DNA of 64,000 bases from Chryseobacterium sp. C-71 (GCF_020911865.1 NZ_CP087131.1:2604001-2668000); one strand, 5' to 3'. Shown: positions 17,254-26,623, counted from the first letter of the stretch. The notes: a model not told the origin generated them from the letters alone. Made by a program: numbers and translations.

Positions 17254-18636
17254 CTAAAACCCAATCCACATTGTCAATCCATTATAAAAAGTGTTTTTGC
17301 TTTCTCCTGTGTTTTTGATGAAATCGCCTGCTGCAAAATAGTAAGTTTCGTTAGATAATTTAATATATCTGCTGATTTCATATTCAAATTTTAATCCGCC
17401 TTGCCAACCAATCCATCGGCTTTTGTTGTTGTTTGATGCTCTTAATAAAGCTTTAGATCCGCTGTATAAGCCGTCATTCAATTGTGCACGCCAATAAAAG
17501 TTGGTTTCTGCTGTTGCAGTGAGTTTTTTGTTCAATTGCAATTTTATTGATGGATGAATGTCAAACATATTCATAGCGGCAACTTGTGTGATTAAACCGA
17601 AATAGGCAGGATTATTAAAATAAGGGTTGAAAGTTCCCATTTTATTATCTCCTATATTCTTGTCTCCCGAGATGTAATCTAATTTTATCCCGAAATCAGG
17701 TTTGAATTTTGTGTTGATTAATGTAAAATGCCAATCTCCTTCGATAGAATAGGCACTGATTGTTTTGTCTCCAAATTTCCCGAACTGATAATTGATTTCA
17801 GTATTGTATTTAAACCGTTTTCCAACATTCCCCCATCTTCTTAAACCAATGGTATGTCTTGTTTCGGGATTGGCACCGTCATTATATTTTATCAATTTGG
17901 TATCAAACCCGATGTAATATAATGAAGAATTTCCCAGAATTTTCTCTGTTTTGGCATTTATTCCGCCTCCCCAAGTGTAAGGAGCGTTGCCGGAATTATT
18001 ATCAAAAAAACCATTGGGAACTTTTACTTCTCTTCCAAGAAATAAATTGGCATTAAGCATTTTATTATCAAAAATAAATCGGGCCATATCAAAACTTCTG
18101 CGACTGTTGAGCCCATCACGAAACGCCATCAAACGTCCAGAACCTAACAATAATTCCTGTCTTCCTGCCCGTAATTTTAATGTTGAGTTTTTTATAGGAA
18201 CGGTAAATTCCGCAAATGCCTGATGCAAATCTAATTTGTCAGACTGTGTATAAACCGGCTCTTCCAAAGAAATTAAACCGTGCGTAAGCTGTCCAAAAAC
18301 ACGAACATATTTTCCCAAATGCAAATCAGTATGAAACATCAATCTTTGAGAATAAAAATCTTCATCTGCGGTTTCTTTACTGCTCCAGTTTTTATTGTCG
18401 GTATGTTCCCATCTTGGACGGTATTCGCCACCGATATTTAGGTAAACAGATTTACTATTGTTAAGCGGAATTGCTTTGAGTTGATTGAGAAAAGAAGCAT
18501 TACGAAGACTGTCGTTTTGCAGCAGTATATCGTAATTTTCGTCGGCTCGTAATGCTTTTATCGGAGGTAATGTTTGTGCTTTTACAAAAAGCGAACTTAC
18601 CAAAATCACAAAAAAGGGAACTATATATTTTTTCAT
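17254..18636 (-). CDS. Alginate-export-family outer-membrane beta-barrel
   Basis: 460 residues with a signal peptide (KKYIVPFFVILVSSLFVKA). The mature part has barrel strands with family features: SVYLNIGGEYRPRWEH, a long periplasmic-turn region, LKLRAGRQELLLGSGRL and RSFDMARF. It ends in an aromatic residue (MWIGF), as outer-membrane barrels do. Members form passive channels; the alginate type passes anionic polysaccharide, but many homologues have other cargo. The start overlaps the stop of the Ig-like protein gene (ATGA), so the two are translationally coupled. Confidence 0.78.
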   Translation of the reverse strand: MKKYIVPFFVILVSSLFVKAQTLPPIKALRADENYDILLQNDSLRNASFLNQLKAIPLNNSKSVYLNIGGEYRPRWEHTDNKNWSSKETADEDFYSQRLMFHTDLHLGKYVRVFGQLTHGLISLEEPVYTQSDKLDLHQAFAEFTVPIKNSTLKLRAGRQELLLGSGRLMAFRDGLNSRRSFDMARFIFDNKMLNANLFLGREVKVPNGFFDNNSGNAPYTWGGGINAKTEKILGNSSLYYIGFDTKLIKYNDGANPETRHTIGLRRWGNVGKRFKYNTEINYQFGKFGDKTISAYSIEGDWHFTLINTKFKPDFGIKLDYISGDKNIGDNKMGTFNPYFNNPAYFGLITQVAAMNMFDIHPSIKLQLNKKLTATAETNFYWRAQLNDGLYSGSKALLRASNNNKSRWIGWQGGLKFEYEISRYIKLSNETYYFAAGDFIKNTGESKNTFYNGLTMWIGF

Positions 18637-19430
18637 TGAATTGTAAAGTTTATAACGAAATTTTCATTATTATTTTGATTGAAATCAGAAGGTTTGTGGT
18701 CAAATATTTGATTTACAGAATTTGTGGCAATGTCTTCTAGCCGCTGGTTCACAATGATTTGATAATTTCCTTTTTTCCATTTTTTTGTAGGTTTGAAAAC
18801 TAATTTTCGCTCCTGATTTTCGAGTTCTGTTTTCCCTTTGATTTCTCCATTATTAAAGAAAAATTTAATCAACGTCTGTGCAGAAATATGGTCTATTTTA
18901 TCATTAAAATCGATAGAAAGAACATCGTTGCTTCTCGCTTTTGGCACTGTAATTTTCCATTCACTTGTTTTTGGAGGCAGCATATCTTCATCTATGGCAA
19001 CAAATGTTTTTGTAAAATTTTGTGCTAATTTTTGGTCATCAAAATCCATCAAATCCTTATCAACAGTCAAAGTGTATTTTTTACCAACATCAAAGGCACG
19101 TCCCATCGTATTGTTTGCAAAAAGTCCCAATTTTACTCTTCCCGGGTCAACAATTAATGTAACTTTAGTTCGGTTTTCATTCCAGAGTTCATACTGATTT
19201 TCAAAAAATACACCTGTAATATTTTTGCCTTCTTCATTGGTTAGTTTTATGTGTTTCAGGATATCCATTTCCTGCACCGGCTTAGAAAATTGAATATAAA
19301 ACCGAAGAATATTCACGGGAATAAAATCTGTTGTTGGATAGATTGCAACTACTTTTGGACTATTGTTTTGACCAAGAGCGAGAGCTGCTGAAAAAGTAAA
19401 TAAAAGGATAAAGAAAACTCTTAACATCAA
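18633..19430 (-). CDS. Secreted Ig-like (SbsA/Big_5-type) domain protein
   Basis: 265 residues with a signal peptide ending near ALALGQ. The first half carries a Big_5-like pattern: PKVVAIYPTTDFIPVNILRF, FSKPVQEMD, and YTLTVDKDLMDFDDQ. The second half repeats the idea in more diverged form (VLSIDFNDKIDH, YQIIVNQRLEDIATN). These folds usually act as binding or spacer modules in the periplasm or at the surface. The gene overlaps the downstream alginate-export barrel by 4 bases and follows the TMEM175 gene by 15 bases. No catalytic motif is present. Confidence 0.65.
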   Translation of the reverse strand: MMLRVFFILLFTFSAALALGQNNSPKVVAIYPTTDFIPVNILRFYIQFSKPVQEMDILKHIKLTNEEGKNITGVFFENQYELWNENRTKVTLIVDPGRVKLGLFANNTMGRAFDVGKKYTLTVDKDLMDFDDQKLAQNFTKTFVAIDEDMLPPKTSEWKITVPKARSNDVLSIDFNDKIDHISAQTLIKFFFNNGEIKGKTELENQERKLVFKPTKKWKKGNYQIIVNQRLEDIATNSVNQIFDHKPSDFNQNNNENFVINFTIQ

Positions 19431-19445
19431 TAATTGAATTGGTTA

Positions 19446-20018
19446 TTAATTACTTATTTCTCTTTCAATTTTAGCGTCTGGTAAAAACCAAACCACACCA
19501 ACAAACATGAAACCGATAATTGCGATGTAAGTATTGATAAATGCCAAGCAAATCCCCACGATATAAATGGCAAAAGAGAGGTATTCTTTTTTATGGGAGC
19601 CAATCATTTGGTGGATGGTTGCCGTTTTTTCACTGCTTTTAAGAATTTGAATTTTTAGTATTAAAAATGCGATGGCACTCATCAGAAATACAAATCCATA
19701 AAGTGAAACAGACATCGCTTCTATATGATTTTCACCTATCCACGAAGTGGTAAAAGGGATTAACGAAAGCCAAAATAGAAGATGCAGATTGGCCCAAAGT
19801 ATTTTTCCGTTTACCTTTTCGGTAATTTGGAAGAGATGATGATGGCTGTTCCAATAAATCCCGACATATATAAAGCTCAAATAACTTATAAAAATGGGTG
19901 CAATTGAAATTAAACCTTTCAAATTAGTTTCTTCGGGAGCTTTTAATTCCAATACCATGATGGTAATAATGATGGCGATAACTCCATCACTGAATGCTTC
20001 TAATCTTGATGTTTTCAT
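19446..20018 (-). CDS. TMEM175 family potassium-channel-like membrane protein
   Basis: 190 residues from the ATG at 20018. A longer frame to 20048 runs into an inverted repeat and adds ten residues that do not fit the family. The first helix begins with the signature RLEAFSDGVIAIIITIMVLE, in which Phe-Ser-Asp marks TMEM175 (DUF1211). About six membrane helices in total agree with the bacterial form, which assembles as a tetrameric potassium channel. The HHHLFQ motif follows helix 3. It sits between the secreted 410-residue protein and the Ig-like/barrel pair and probably belongs to their transcript. Confidence 0.85.
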   Translation of the reverse strand: MKTSRLEAFSDGVIAIIITIMVLELKAPEETNLKGLISIAPIFISYLSFIYVGIYWNSHHHLFQITEKVNGKILWANLHLLFWLSLIPFTTSWIGENHIEAMSVSLYGFVFLMSAIAFLILKIQILKSSEKTATIHQMIGSHKKEYLSFAIYIVGICLAFINTYIAIIGFMFVGVVWFLPDAKIEREISN

Positions 20019-20035
20019 GATAAATAAATGATTAA

Positions 20036-20066
20036 TGCAGTTACACAATTATAGTGTGTAACTGCA
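20036..20066. promoter_or_regulatory. 31-bp interrupted palindrome, possible operator
   Basis: Perfect 11-bp arms TGCAGTTACAC / GTGTAACTGCA around nine bases, in the 64-base gap upstream of the TMEM175 gene. There is no T run on either side, so it looks more like a dimeric regulator site or transcript-processing hairpin than a terminator. Confidence 0.45.
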
Positions 20067-20082
20067 ATCAAAAAATCTTAAT

Positions 20083-21315
20083 TTAATTTTTCAAAAACTT
20101 ATCTTTTCCCAAATCCTGAATCATCATATTCTGATACCCTTTCATTTGCAATTGTTGACCTTCATATTTATAAGATGGCTGGTCATACTCCGATACAAAT
20201 TCATCTAATCTCAAGTACAGATTTTTCAGGAAAGAAATAAGTTCTAAGCTTCCGGTTTCGTCATTTCTTCTCATCGTTGCAATGTGGTAACCGTCTTGGT
20301 CGTCCATTTGAAGTAATCCCGTCATTGGAAGATTATTTACTGGCGTTCCCGAATGTTCTACCATTCCAGCATAACCGATGTCTTCCAATTTAGAACTAGC
20401 GGCAATATCGTTAATTTTGACAAATTGCGCTGTTCTGTTTCTGTTGGCTAAGATGATGCCTTCGTAAGGTTTTTTATCGAATCCTTCCGATTTGAATTTG
20501 ATGATGTCGATAGGCGTATTTCCATAACCCATTTCGGCAATCGTTTTGCCTTTAATGTGAGCTCCGTCTTTGATTTCCTTTACCGGGATTAAAACCAAAG
20601 GCGTACAAGTATAAGCTGCCAGAATATAATCTTCATTATTTAAGGTTACAAACTGCAAGGTTTGGATAGGTGCTCTGGTTTCGTTTTGTCCGTGAACACC
20701 GTGAAAAATTTCGACAGATGAGGTTGCTACTTTGGTATTATTAAAAGGAAAATCAACAATTCTCAATGCTGAAGAAAATTCTGCATTAGACATTCCGCTG
20801 ATGTAAACTTTGCCTTTATAAAAATCAATATCGGTAAAAGTCATTGAACGCATCGGTGTTTTGTCCCAAAATTTCACATCATTTGTAGGAGCGTCATTTA
20901 GTTTTACTTCCGTATGTTTTGTGCCAGCCAAATCAAATTTTCGGATTGTTCCCGATTGGTTTACAATAATTATTTGGGAAGTATAACCCGTTTTAGATTT
21001 GGTGTCGAAAGCAATGTAAGCCTCTTTTGATAAAGGATTTATCGCCATATCACGAACAATAATATCCGTTGCATTTACTTTTGCAAAAGTTGCAATTTTA
21101 CTGCTCAAATCGTGAATGTTGTAAGCCTTTTGGGCTTCAGGATTTTTGCCTGCTTCGATGGTGTAAGCGTAAAGCGTTGCAGATTTGCTATCTCCTAAAA
21201 ATAAGGTATTTGCATCTCCGAATTTAATAACATTTACAGATTGTGGTGTACTTGCGAAAGTTTGTACAGAGATTGACATCAAAACTATTGATGCCATTGA
21301 TTTTAAATTTAATTT
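20083..21315 (-). CDS. Secreted protein of unknown function, propeller-like
   Basis: 410 residues from the ATG at 21315, which gives a clean signal peptide (KLNLKSMASIVLMSISVQTFA). A longer frame reaches 21345. I do not recognise a named family. The mature protein has repeated short strands around Gly/Asp (NTLFLGDSKSATLYAY, DMAINPLSKEAYIAF, DIDFYKGKVYISG, MDDQDGYHIATMRR), spaced as in a beta-propeller. There is a single Cys-Thr-Pro (YTCTPLV) and no metal or catalytic signature. Genes downstream encode a TMEM175 channel, an Ig-like protein and an alginate-export barrel; the Crp-like regulator gene is upstream. Confidence 0.55.
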   Translation of the reverse strand, partial: KLNLKSMASIVLMSISVQTFASTPQSVNVIKFGDANTLFLGDSKSATLYAYTIEAGKNPEAQKAYNIHDLSSKIATFAKVNATDIIVRDMAINPLSKEAYIAFDTKSKTGYTSQIIIVNQSGTIRKFDLAGTKHTEVKLNDAPTNDVKFWDKTPMRSMTFTDIDFYKGKVYISGMSNAEFSSALRIVDFPFNNTKVATSSVEIFHGVHGQNETRAPIQTLQFVTLNNEDYILAAYTCTPLVLIPVKEIKDGAHIKGKTIAEMGYGNTPIDIIKFKSEGFDKKPYEGIILANRNRTAQFVKINDIAASSKLEDIGYAGMVEHSGTPVNNLPMTGLLQMDDQDGYHIATMRRNDETGSLELISFLKNLYLRLDEFVSEYDQPSYKYEGQQLQMKGYQNMMIQDLGKDKFLKN

Positions 21316-21396
21316 CATATCCAATGATTCTATTTTAGAATGCAAAAATTGGATAATTCTAAATTAAAATTAATAACCTAGATTAAGAGTTTTTAT

Positions 21397-21969
21397 TTAT
21401 TTTTTTTTCTTCATTTTGCTGAAAAATTCCGGAGTTACACCGAGATAAAGGGCAATCTGCTTCTGAGGAAGCAAGTGTTTTATTTTTGAGTATTTTCTTT
21501 TGAAAATATCATATCGCTTGTCAGCCGATAAACTTAAACCTTCAAGGACTCTGTTTTGTCCTTCTATATAAGCGTTTTCTGTAAGAATGCGAAAAAGTCT
21601 TTCAAACTTCGGAACTTTAAGATATAAAAGATCCAGATTTTTTTTACTTATCTGAAGACAATCTGTTTCTTCCATTGTTTGAATGTCTAGTAATCCGGTT
21701 TTTTGTGAAAGAAAGCTGTAAGTATCTGCTAACCAATAGTCTTGTGATGCAAAATATAAAATATGCTCAAATCCATTTTGGTCAATGGTGAAAGCTCTGC
21801 AACAGCCAGAATTTATGAAAGTTAAATATCTTGAGGTTTCCCCTTCTTTTACCAGATATTGTTTAGGTTTAAGTTTTTTCTCTGTCAATAACGATATAAA
21901 ATAGGCCTCTTCTTTTTTGGTAAGCGAAATGTGTCTGGCGATATTTTTAAGAATGATATCTGTATTCAT
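21397..21969 (-). CDS. Crp/Fnr-family transcriptional regulator
   Basis: 190 residues. Residues 1-120 form a cyclic-nucleotide-binding-like beta-roll (YLVKEGETSRYLTFINSGCCRAF) without an obvious phosphate-binding cassette, so the ligand is unknown. The C-terminal helix-turn-helix is LPQKQIALYLGVTPEFFSKMKKKK and ends immediately after the recognition helix. This shortened form is common in Bacteroidota. The neighbouring 20-kb envelope genes and the 31-bp palindrome at 20036 are possible targets, by position only. Confidence 0.85.
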   Translation of the reverse strand: MNTDIILKNIARHISLTKKEEAYFISLLTEKKLKPKQYLVKEGETSRYLTFINSGCCRAFTIDQNGFEHILYFASQDYWLADTYSFLSQKTGLLDIQTMEETDCLQISKKNLDLLYLKVPKFERLFRILTENAYIEGQNRVLEGLSLSADKRYDIFKRKYSKIKHLLPQKQIALYLGVTPEFFSKMKKKK

Positions 21970-21992
21970 TTTAAAGGCGAGAATTTGTGTTT

Positions 21993-22667
21993 TTAATGTA
22001 AATTTTCTTTTATAACAGAAAGCAAATCTGCAAGATTATTTTTATTGCTTGTGAAAATTTTTTGTTGAGTGTTTTTTTTCAATTCTTTGGAAGTTGTATT
22101 TCCAATTGAGAAAATTTTTGAATGATTTAAAGGATTATTTTTCAAAAAACTACGGACTCCACTCGGACTGAAAAACACAATTGCATCATACTTTTCCGAA
22201 ATTTTGGGATGGAGTTCTTCTGTCTTATAAACAGTGACTTTTTTGTAGTTAATATTTTGCAGCGGAAGCTTTTTGTCGAGCACATCAATGGCCAGGTTTC
22301 CACAAAAATGAATAAATTTTTCGTGAACGCAGTTGTCAATAATAAATTTGGAAAGCGTTTCAGCATTTTTTAAAACTTTAAAAGTCCCGAAGCCGTTTTT
22401 TCTGATTTCTCTTTTTGTTTTCTCGCCGACGCAGTAGATTTTATTGTAGTTTTTTGCGGCAAAATCTTCGTTTGGTTTAAATTGATTCTCAAAAAAAGAT
22501 TTCACACCATTTGAACTTGTGAAAATCAGCGAGTAATTTTTTAAATCAAATACTTCAACATTTAAATTTTCTATCCGAATGACCTCAACACATTCAGCCG
22601 AAATGTCGTTTCCTAATTCTTTCGAAAGCAATTCGGAATCGATGTTTTTGGTAAATAAAATGTTCAT
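21993..22667 (-). CDS. hemD: Uroporphyrinogen-III synthase
   Basis: 224 residues, usual length for this poorly conserved family. It closes and inverts ring D of hydroxymethylbilane. Family features are LIFTSSNGVKSFFEN, the YCVGEKTKREIRKNGF stretch, and DAIVFFSPSGVRSFLKNN followed by IFSIGNTTSKELKK. It lies on the same strand as hemC and hemA but is separated from them by an amidase and a DUF1287 gene. Confidence 0.85.
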   Translation of the reverse strand: MNILFTKNIDSELLSKELGNDISAECVEVIRIENLNVEVFDLKNYSLIFTSSNGVKSFFENQFKPNEDFAAKNYNKIYCVGEKTKREIRKNGFGTFKVLKNAETLSKFIIDNCVHEKFIHFCGNLAIDVLDKKLPLQNINYKKVTVYKTEELHPKISEKYDAIVFFSPSGVRSFLKNNPLNHSKIFSIGNTTSKELKKNTQQKIFTSNKNNLADLLSVIKENLH

Positions 22668-22798
22668 TTTCTAAATCTTACATTTAAATAAGAATATAAT
22701 TTTTAACGCAAAGGATGCTAAGATTTTTTTTTACTACTAACTGTTTTTAAGTTCGCTGAGGCGTTTCACTTAGCCAAGCACGCAAAGTTTTTGTCTTA

Positions 22799-23461
22799 TT
22801 AATTACTTGGTTTGTCTTTTAGTTTTAAATCTGCAACCTGAAGTCTTACTTTGCTCATGAAATCTTTTCCAGGATCTTCTTTTCCGGTGAAATATTTAGG
22901 ATCAGATTCTTTCCAGAGCTTAGAGTTTCTGAAAACTCCGTACTCCGAATGACCGATTAAATATTCGATCTTATATTTTTTAGTTAAATATCTTACTAGC
23001 TGAGCATTTGCAGAAACTTGCTTTTCTGTGAGCGGCTGTTTTTTACTTCCTATATTTTCAACTCCGATGGCGCAATAATTTAAACCAATGGTGTGTCTGG
23101 CAAATATATTCGGTTCCATCAGCTGATAAATTACTCCGTCTCGGTCAACAATGTATTGTGAAGAAACATTTAATGTACTTTGTTTTTTTAAAGTGTTTCT
23201 AGCGCTTTCGAGATGGGTATTGTTGAAGTATTTAAAATTACTTTCCACTGTTCCGCCAGCCGTGTAGTGCAAAACAATCATTTTAGGAATAATCGTTGGT
23301 GTTTTTTGAGTCAAGCCGTGATGATCTTTCAAATATTCTAAACTGAGCCGAATTCTCTCCTCAGAATAATTGATAGGTTTATTGACTATTTTAAACTCAC
23401 TTTGTTGTGCAGGAGAGAAATTTAATATCAATAAAAATAGAAAGCAAATCAGGTTTTTCAT
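22799..23461 (-). CDS. Exported N-acetylmuramoyl-L-alanine amidase (Amidase_2)
   Basis: 220 residues with a signal peptide (KNLICFLFLLILNFSPAQ). The zinc-amidase fold is shown by IVLHYTAGGTVESNF (first His), the QYIVDRDGVIYQL strand, RHTIGLNYCAIGVENIG and YLIGHSEYG (second zinc ligand). It should cut the lactyl-peptide bond of peptidoglycan in the periplasm or outside. The upstream DUF1287 gene ends 6 bases before this start, and the two probably form a transcript between hemC and hemD. Confidence 0.85.
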   Translation of the reverse strand: MKNLICFLFLLILNFSPAQQSEFKIVNKPINYSEERIRLSLEYLKDHHGLTQKTPTIIPKMIVLHYTAGGTVESNFKYFNNTHLESARNTLKKQSTLNVSSQYIVDRDGVIYQLMEPNIFARHTIGLNYCAIGVENIGSKKQPLTEKQVSANAQLVRYLTKKYKIEYLIGHSEYGVFRNSKLWKESDPKYFTGKEDPGKDFMSKVRLQVADLKLKDKPSN

Positions 23462-23467
23462 GAATAT

Positions 23468-24049
23468 TTATTTCTGATATTGATAATGTCCTGTAATAGT
23501 AAATTTAAACAAACAATCCTCAATAACCTGTCCGCCACCGATGTTGTGAACAATTAGATACCTTTTTCCATCCGCCGATTTTTTATTGACTACAATTCCG
23601 ATGTGTGTCAAATTTCCGGGTAGAAGCCATGTTACAATATCGCCGGGAACATACAGTACAGGATTGGTTTCGATAGATTTTGACTTCCCGAATTTGGCAA
23701 AGAAAACCATCAGGTTTGGAACTCTTCTGTGGTCAATATTGGTGTCAGGCTTTTTCAAGCCGAACTTTTTAGGATATTTAGAAAAATTCATCTTCATATC
23801 TTCATGCACTTCTTTCTGTAGATCAATTCCGAGTTTTCTGTACGCTCTGATGATAACATCCGTACACACTCCTTTATCAGCAGCGACATCACCATTTGGA
23901 TATTTGATTGAGTAATAAGCGGGATCGTAAGTAACTCGGTTTTTTGTTAAACTCAAGGCTGCATCAGATAATTTTTGAGCAAACTGATTCTGAGCATTCG
24001 CTGTAAAAACAAAAAACAGGAATAAGATTATGGAAAAGTACTTTTTCAT
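23468..24049 (-). CDS. DUF1287-family secreted protein
   Basis: 193 residues with a signal peptide (KKYFSIILFLFFVFTANA). DUF1287 features are VTYDPAYYSIKYPNGDV, DKGVCTDVIIRAYRKLGIDLQ with a candidate nucleophilic Cys, and the later GDIVTWLLPGNLTHIGIV with a candidate His. The pattern resembles NlpC/P60-like cysteine peptidases or amidases, which fits the linked cell-wall amidase gene. The reaction has not been established for the family as far as I know. Confidence 0.8.
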   Translation of the reverse strand: MKKYFSIILFLFFVFTANAQNQFAQKLSDAALSLTKNRVTYDPAYYSIKYPNGDVAADKGVCTDVIIRAYRKLGIDLQKEVHEDMKMNFSKYPKKFGLKKPDTNIDHRRVPNLMVFFAKFGKSKSIETNPVLYVPGDIVTWLLPGNLTHIGIVVNKKSADGKRYLIVHNIGGGQVIEDCLFKFTITGHYQYQK

Positions 24050-24258
24050 CGATTTGAAACTTTAAATTAAAAACAGTTCTGTAAAGTTCAAAAATTTAAT
24101 TCAAACATTAAGATGTTTTAGATATAAAGAAATGTTAAGATTTAGATAAACCCGAACTAAGAAGTTTGCTAAAAATTTCTTTAGAAATTCCCTTAACCAA
24201 ACTTGACCCCTTAATAAATCTTAATGGTTCAAAAAAATTAATGTTAAGGTTCGAATCA

Positions 24259-25167
24259 TTACAGCTGACTTTTAATCTCTGCCATCAATTCTCTTCCGCC
24301 GTTTTCTAATACGATGTTAGCAAATTTTTCACCGAAATTTTCTTCTTCATTATATTCAAAACTTTCGTCAATGGCGATATAGTTTTTTCCGTCAAGCGAA
24401 CAAAGCGCTCCTTTAAAACGAATTTGATTTCCAATTTTTTCCGCAAAAGCACCAATTGGAGCGGTACAACCGCCTTCAAGTGTACTCAGGAAATTTCTTT
24501 CCATTTCTACACAGATTTGGGTTTGCTTGTGATTGATTGATTTTAAAATCTCGTTGATTTCCGGTTTTTCAGAATGTCCGGCAATTGTAATCACACCTTG
24601 CGAAGCGGCAGGAATCATTACTGGAAGCATCTCGTAATTGATGTCCATTTTCATTCTTTTGATTCCGGCTAGAGATAAAATGGTGGCGTCGAAATCCTGT
24701 TCTTCCAGTTTTTGTAATCTCGTCTGGATATTTCCTCTGATATCAAAAAACTGAGTGTCGGGATAATGTTTTGACCAAAAAGCACGTCTTCTCAAGCTAC
24801 TTGTCGCCAGTTTCAGCTCGTGAAATTCTTTGTCTTGCGAAGATTTTCTTCTGATTAAAACGTCCTGTGGGTAATCTCTTTCAAGATGGGCAATCAGTTC
24901 AATGTTGTGTGGAAGTTGCGTGGGTACATCTTTCAGGGAGTGTACGGCAATGTCAATTTCGTCATTTAACAAAGCAACATCCAAATCTCTTGTAAAAACG
25001 CCTGTTATTCCTAAAGAATATAGGGGTTGATTCAGGTTTTTATCTCCCGAAGAAACGATGGGAGTGATCTCCGTAAGGTAATTATTGTTTTGTAAATGCC
25101 TGGCTACTTCTCTTGCCTGCCAAAGAGCAAGTGCCGAATTTCTGGTTCCTATCCTAATGCTTTTCAT
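24259..25167 (-). CDS. hemC: Hydroxymethylbilane synthase
   Basis: 302 residues from the ATG at 25167, chosen because the family starts with KSIRIGTRNSALALWQA; a longer frame reaches 25191. The enzyme joins four porphobilinogen units. Visible are the LATSSLRRRAFW arginine cluster, DIRGNIQTRL, ASQGVITIAG and the dipyrromethane-cofactor Cys in EGGCTAPIGA. The start lies inside the end of hemA (14-base overlap), a typical coupled pair. Confidence 0.96.
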   Translation of the reverse strand: MKSIRIGTRNSALALWQAREVARHLQNNNYLTEITPIVSSGDKNLNQPLYSLGITGVFTRDLDVALLNDEIDIAVHSLKDVPTQLPHNIELIAHLERDYPQDVLIRRKSSQDKEFHELKLATSSLRRRAFWSKHYPDTQFFDIRGNIQTRLQKLEEQDFDATILSLAGIKRMKMDINYEMLPVMIPAASQGVITIAGHSEKPEINEILKSINHKQTQICVEMERNFLSTLEGGCTAPIGAFAEKIGNQIRFKGALCSLDGKNYIAIDESFEYNEEENFGEKFANIVLENGGRELMAEIKSQL

Positions 25168-26428
25168 TGAATTCGTTATTGGGTTGTTCAACTAATATTT
25201 CGTGCATTAATTTACTAATTTCTTCGGCTTTAAGAGGGTTATCGATGATATATTTTGCAAAACGGTTGGTAATTTTCTGAATCATTTTCTCAGAAAGCTC
25301 CATGTCGTTGATATTGATGTACTTATTTTTTCTGTAGAAATTGTGCATTTCGTTGCGCTCCATGTTTTTCAAGACCGCTTTGAAATGATGAATGTTTGGT
25401 GCCAGTTTTCTCTTTTTCTCCCATTCCAGGAAGTCTTTAGTCATTTCCTTGATGATTTTTTCAGCTTTTGGGATTTCTTTTTCTCTCTGCTGTATAGTTT
25501 CCTGAATTTGTTTCGAGAGCTCATCAACGTCAATCAAAGTAACATGACTGAGTTCTGAAACGCTTTTATCAACATTATGCGGGATCGAAAGATCAATCAC
25601 CAAAGTTTCTCTTCCGTTTTGAAAATGAGATTTGTTGATGATGGGGGTTTTTGCACCAGTGGCTACAATCAAAATATCGGTATTCTCAATTTCTTTATCA
25701 AAATCAGTGTAATCAATATTAGGAATATTGTATTTCTCGGAAATTTTTGCCGCAGTTTCCTGAGTTCTGTTGGCTATTTTAATTTTAGGCTGATAAATAT
25801 GTTTTACCAAATTTTCAACCGTGTTCTGTCCGATTTCACCCACTCCGAGAAGCAAGATGTTTTTTTCGTTCAGTTTTTTTTGATTGTTTAAAATATAATG
25901 TACTGCGGCGTATGAAACCGAAGCCGCACCGTTGGAAATTGCCGTCTCGTTTTTAATTCTTTTAGAAATCTGAATCGCAGAGTTGATCGATCGTTCCAAA
26001 TAAGGATTCGAGTTCTGTCTTTCTTTCTTAAAACGGGCGTATGCCTTCTTGATTTGTCCGATAATTTCAAAATCACCAATGATTTGACTCTCCAAACCGG
26101 CTGCCACTCTGAACAAATGTTTCAGCGCTTCTTCTTTTGTTAAAATATTGGCAAAAGGCAGGAAGTCTGAAAGGTTGACGCCAATCGTTTTGCAATACTC
26201 TTCAGCTACAAAAAGATAGTTGGATGTCGTAGTATAGATCTCGGTTCTGTTGCAGGTGGATACCACAAAAGCGTCGCCGAGATTTTCGTCGTGAATACGG
26301 GTGACAAAGTTTTTTATATTTTCGTCGAAGAATGCAAATTTGCCCCTTGTTTCTACATCTGCCTTCTCATAACTCACTGAAAGTACAGCGAAATTTGTCG
26401 TCTGATGTATGTTAGAATACTGTATCAT
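25154..26428 (-). CDS. hemA: Glutamyl-tRNA reductase
   Basis: About 424 residues. It reduces glutamyl-tRNA to glutamate semialdehyde, the first committed step of C5 haem synthesis. The catalytic Cys is in VVSTCNRTEIY, followed by the GLESQIIGDFEIIGQIK block, the NADPH fold (NILLLGVGEIGQNTV) and a C-terminal dimerisation helix. The longest frame starts at 26434. I prefer 26428 because a TAAATTTG promoter-like motif (26444-26437) lies so close that the transcript would start near 26433. Confidence 0.95.
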   Translation of the reverse strand: MIQYSNIHQTTNFAVLSVSYEKADVETRGKFAFFDENIKNFVTRIHDENLGDAFVVSTCNRTEIYTTTSNYLFVAEEYCKTIGVNLSDFLPFANILTKEEALKHLFRVAAGLESQIIGDFEIIGQIKKAYARFKKERQNSNPYLERSINSAIQISKRIKNETAISNGAASVSYAAVHYILNNQKKLNEKNILLLGVGEIGQNTVENLVKHIYQPKIKIANRTQETAAKISEKYNIPNIDYTDFDKEIENTDILIVATGAKTPIINKSHFQNGRETLVIDLSIPHNVDKSVSELSHVTLIDVDELSKQIQETIQQREKEIPKAEKIIKEMTKDFLEWEKKRKLAPNIHHFKAVLKNMERNEMHNFYRKNKYININDMELSEKMIQKITNRFAKYIIDNPLKAEEISKLMHEILVEQPNNEFNEKH

Positions 26429-26623
26429 AAGCATTGCAAATTTAAGGATTTTTAAATTAAACGTCTGCTGATATTATGTATGATAAATATCGTAAAAAGC
26501 TATAAATTATGTTGAAAAATCTGTAAAAATTAGATAAACGAAAGATTAATGAAAAATTTAAAATTTAATAAAATTTTAACCAAATTATATTCATGATATT
26601 ATTCATAAGTAGTCATTAATTTA

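Noticed and set aside
22690-22795. Small RNA or gene between hemD and the amidase gene
   Set aside because: The sequence is AT-rich with CGCAAAG and GGCGTTTCACTTAGC words that look like a dispersed intergenic repeat; no frame, promoter or terminator supports a gene.
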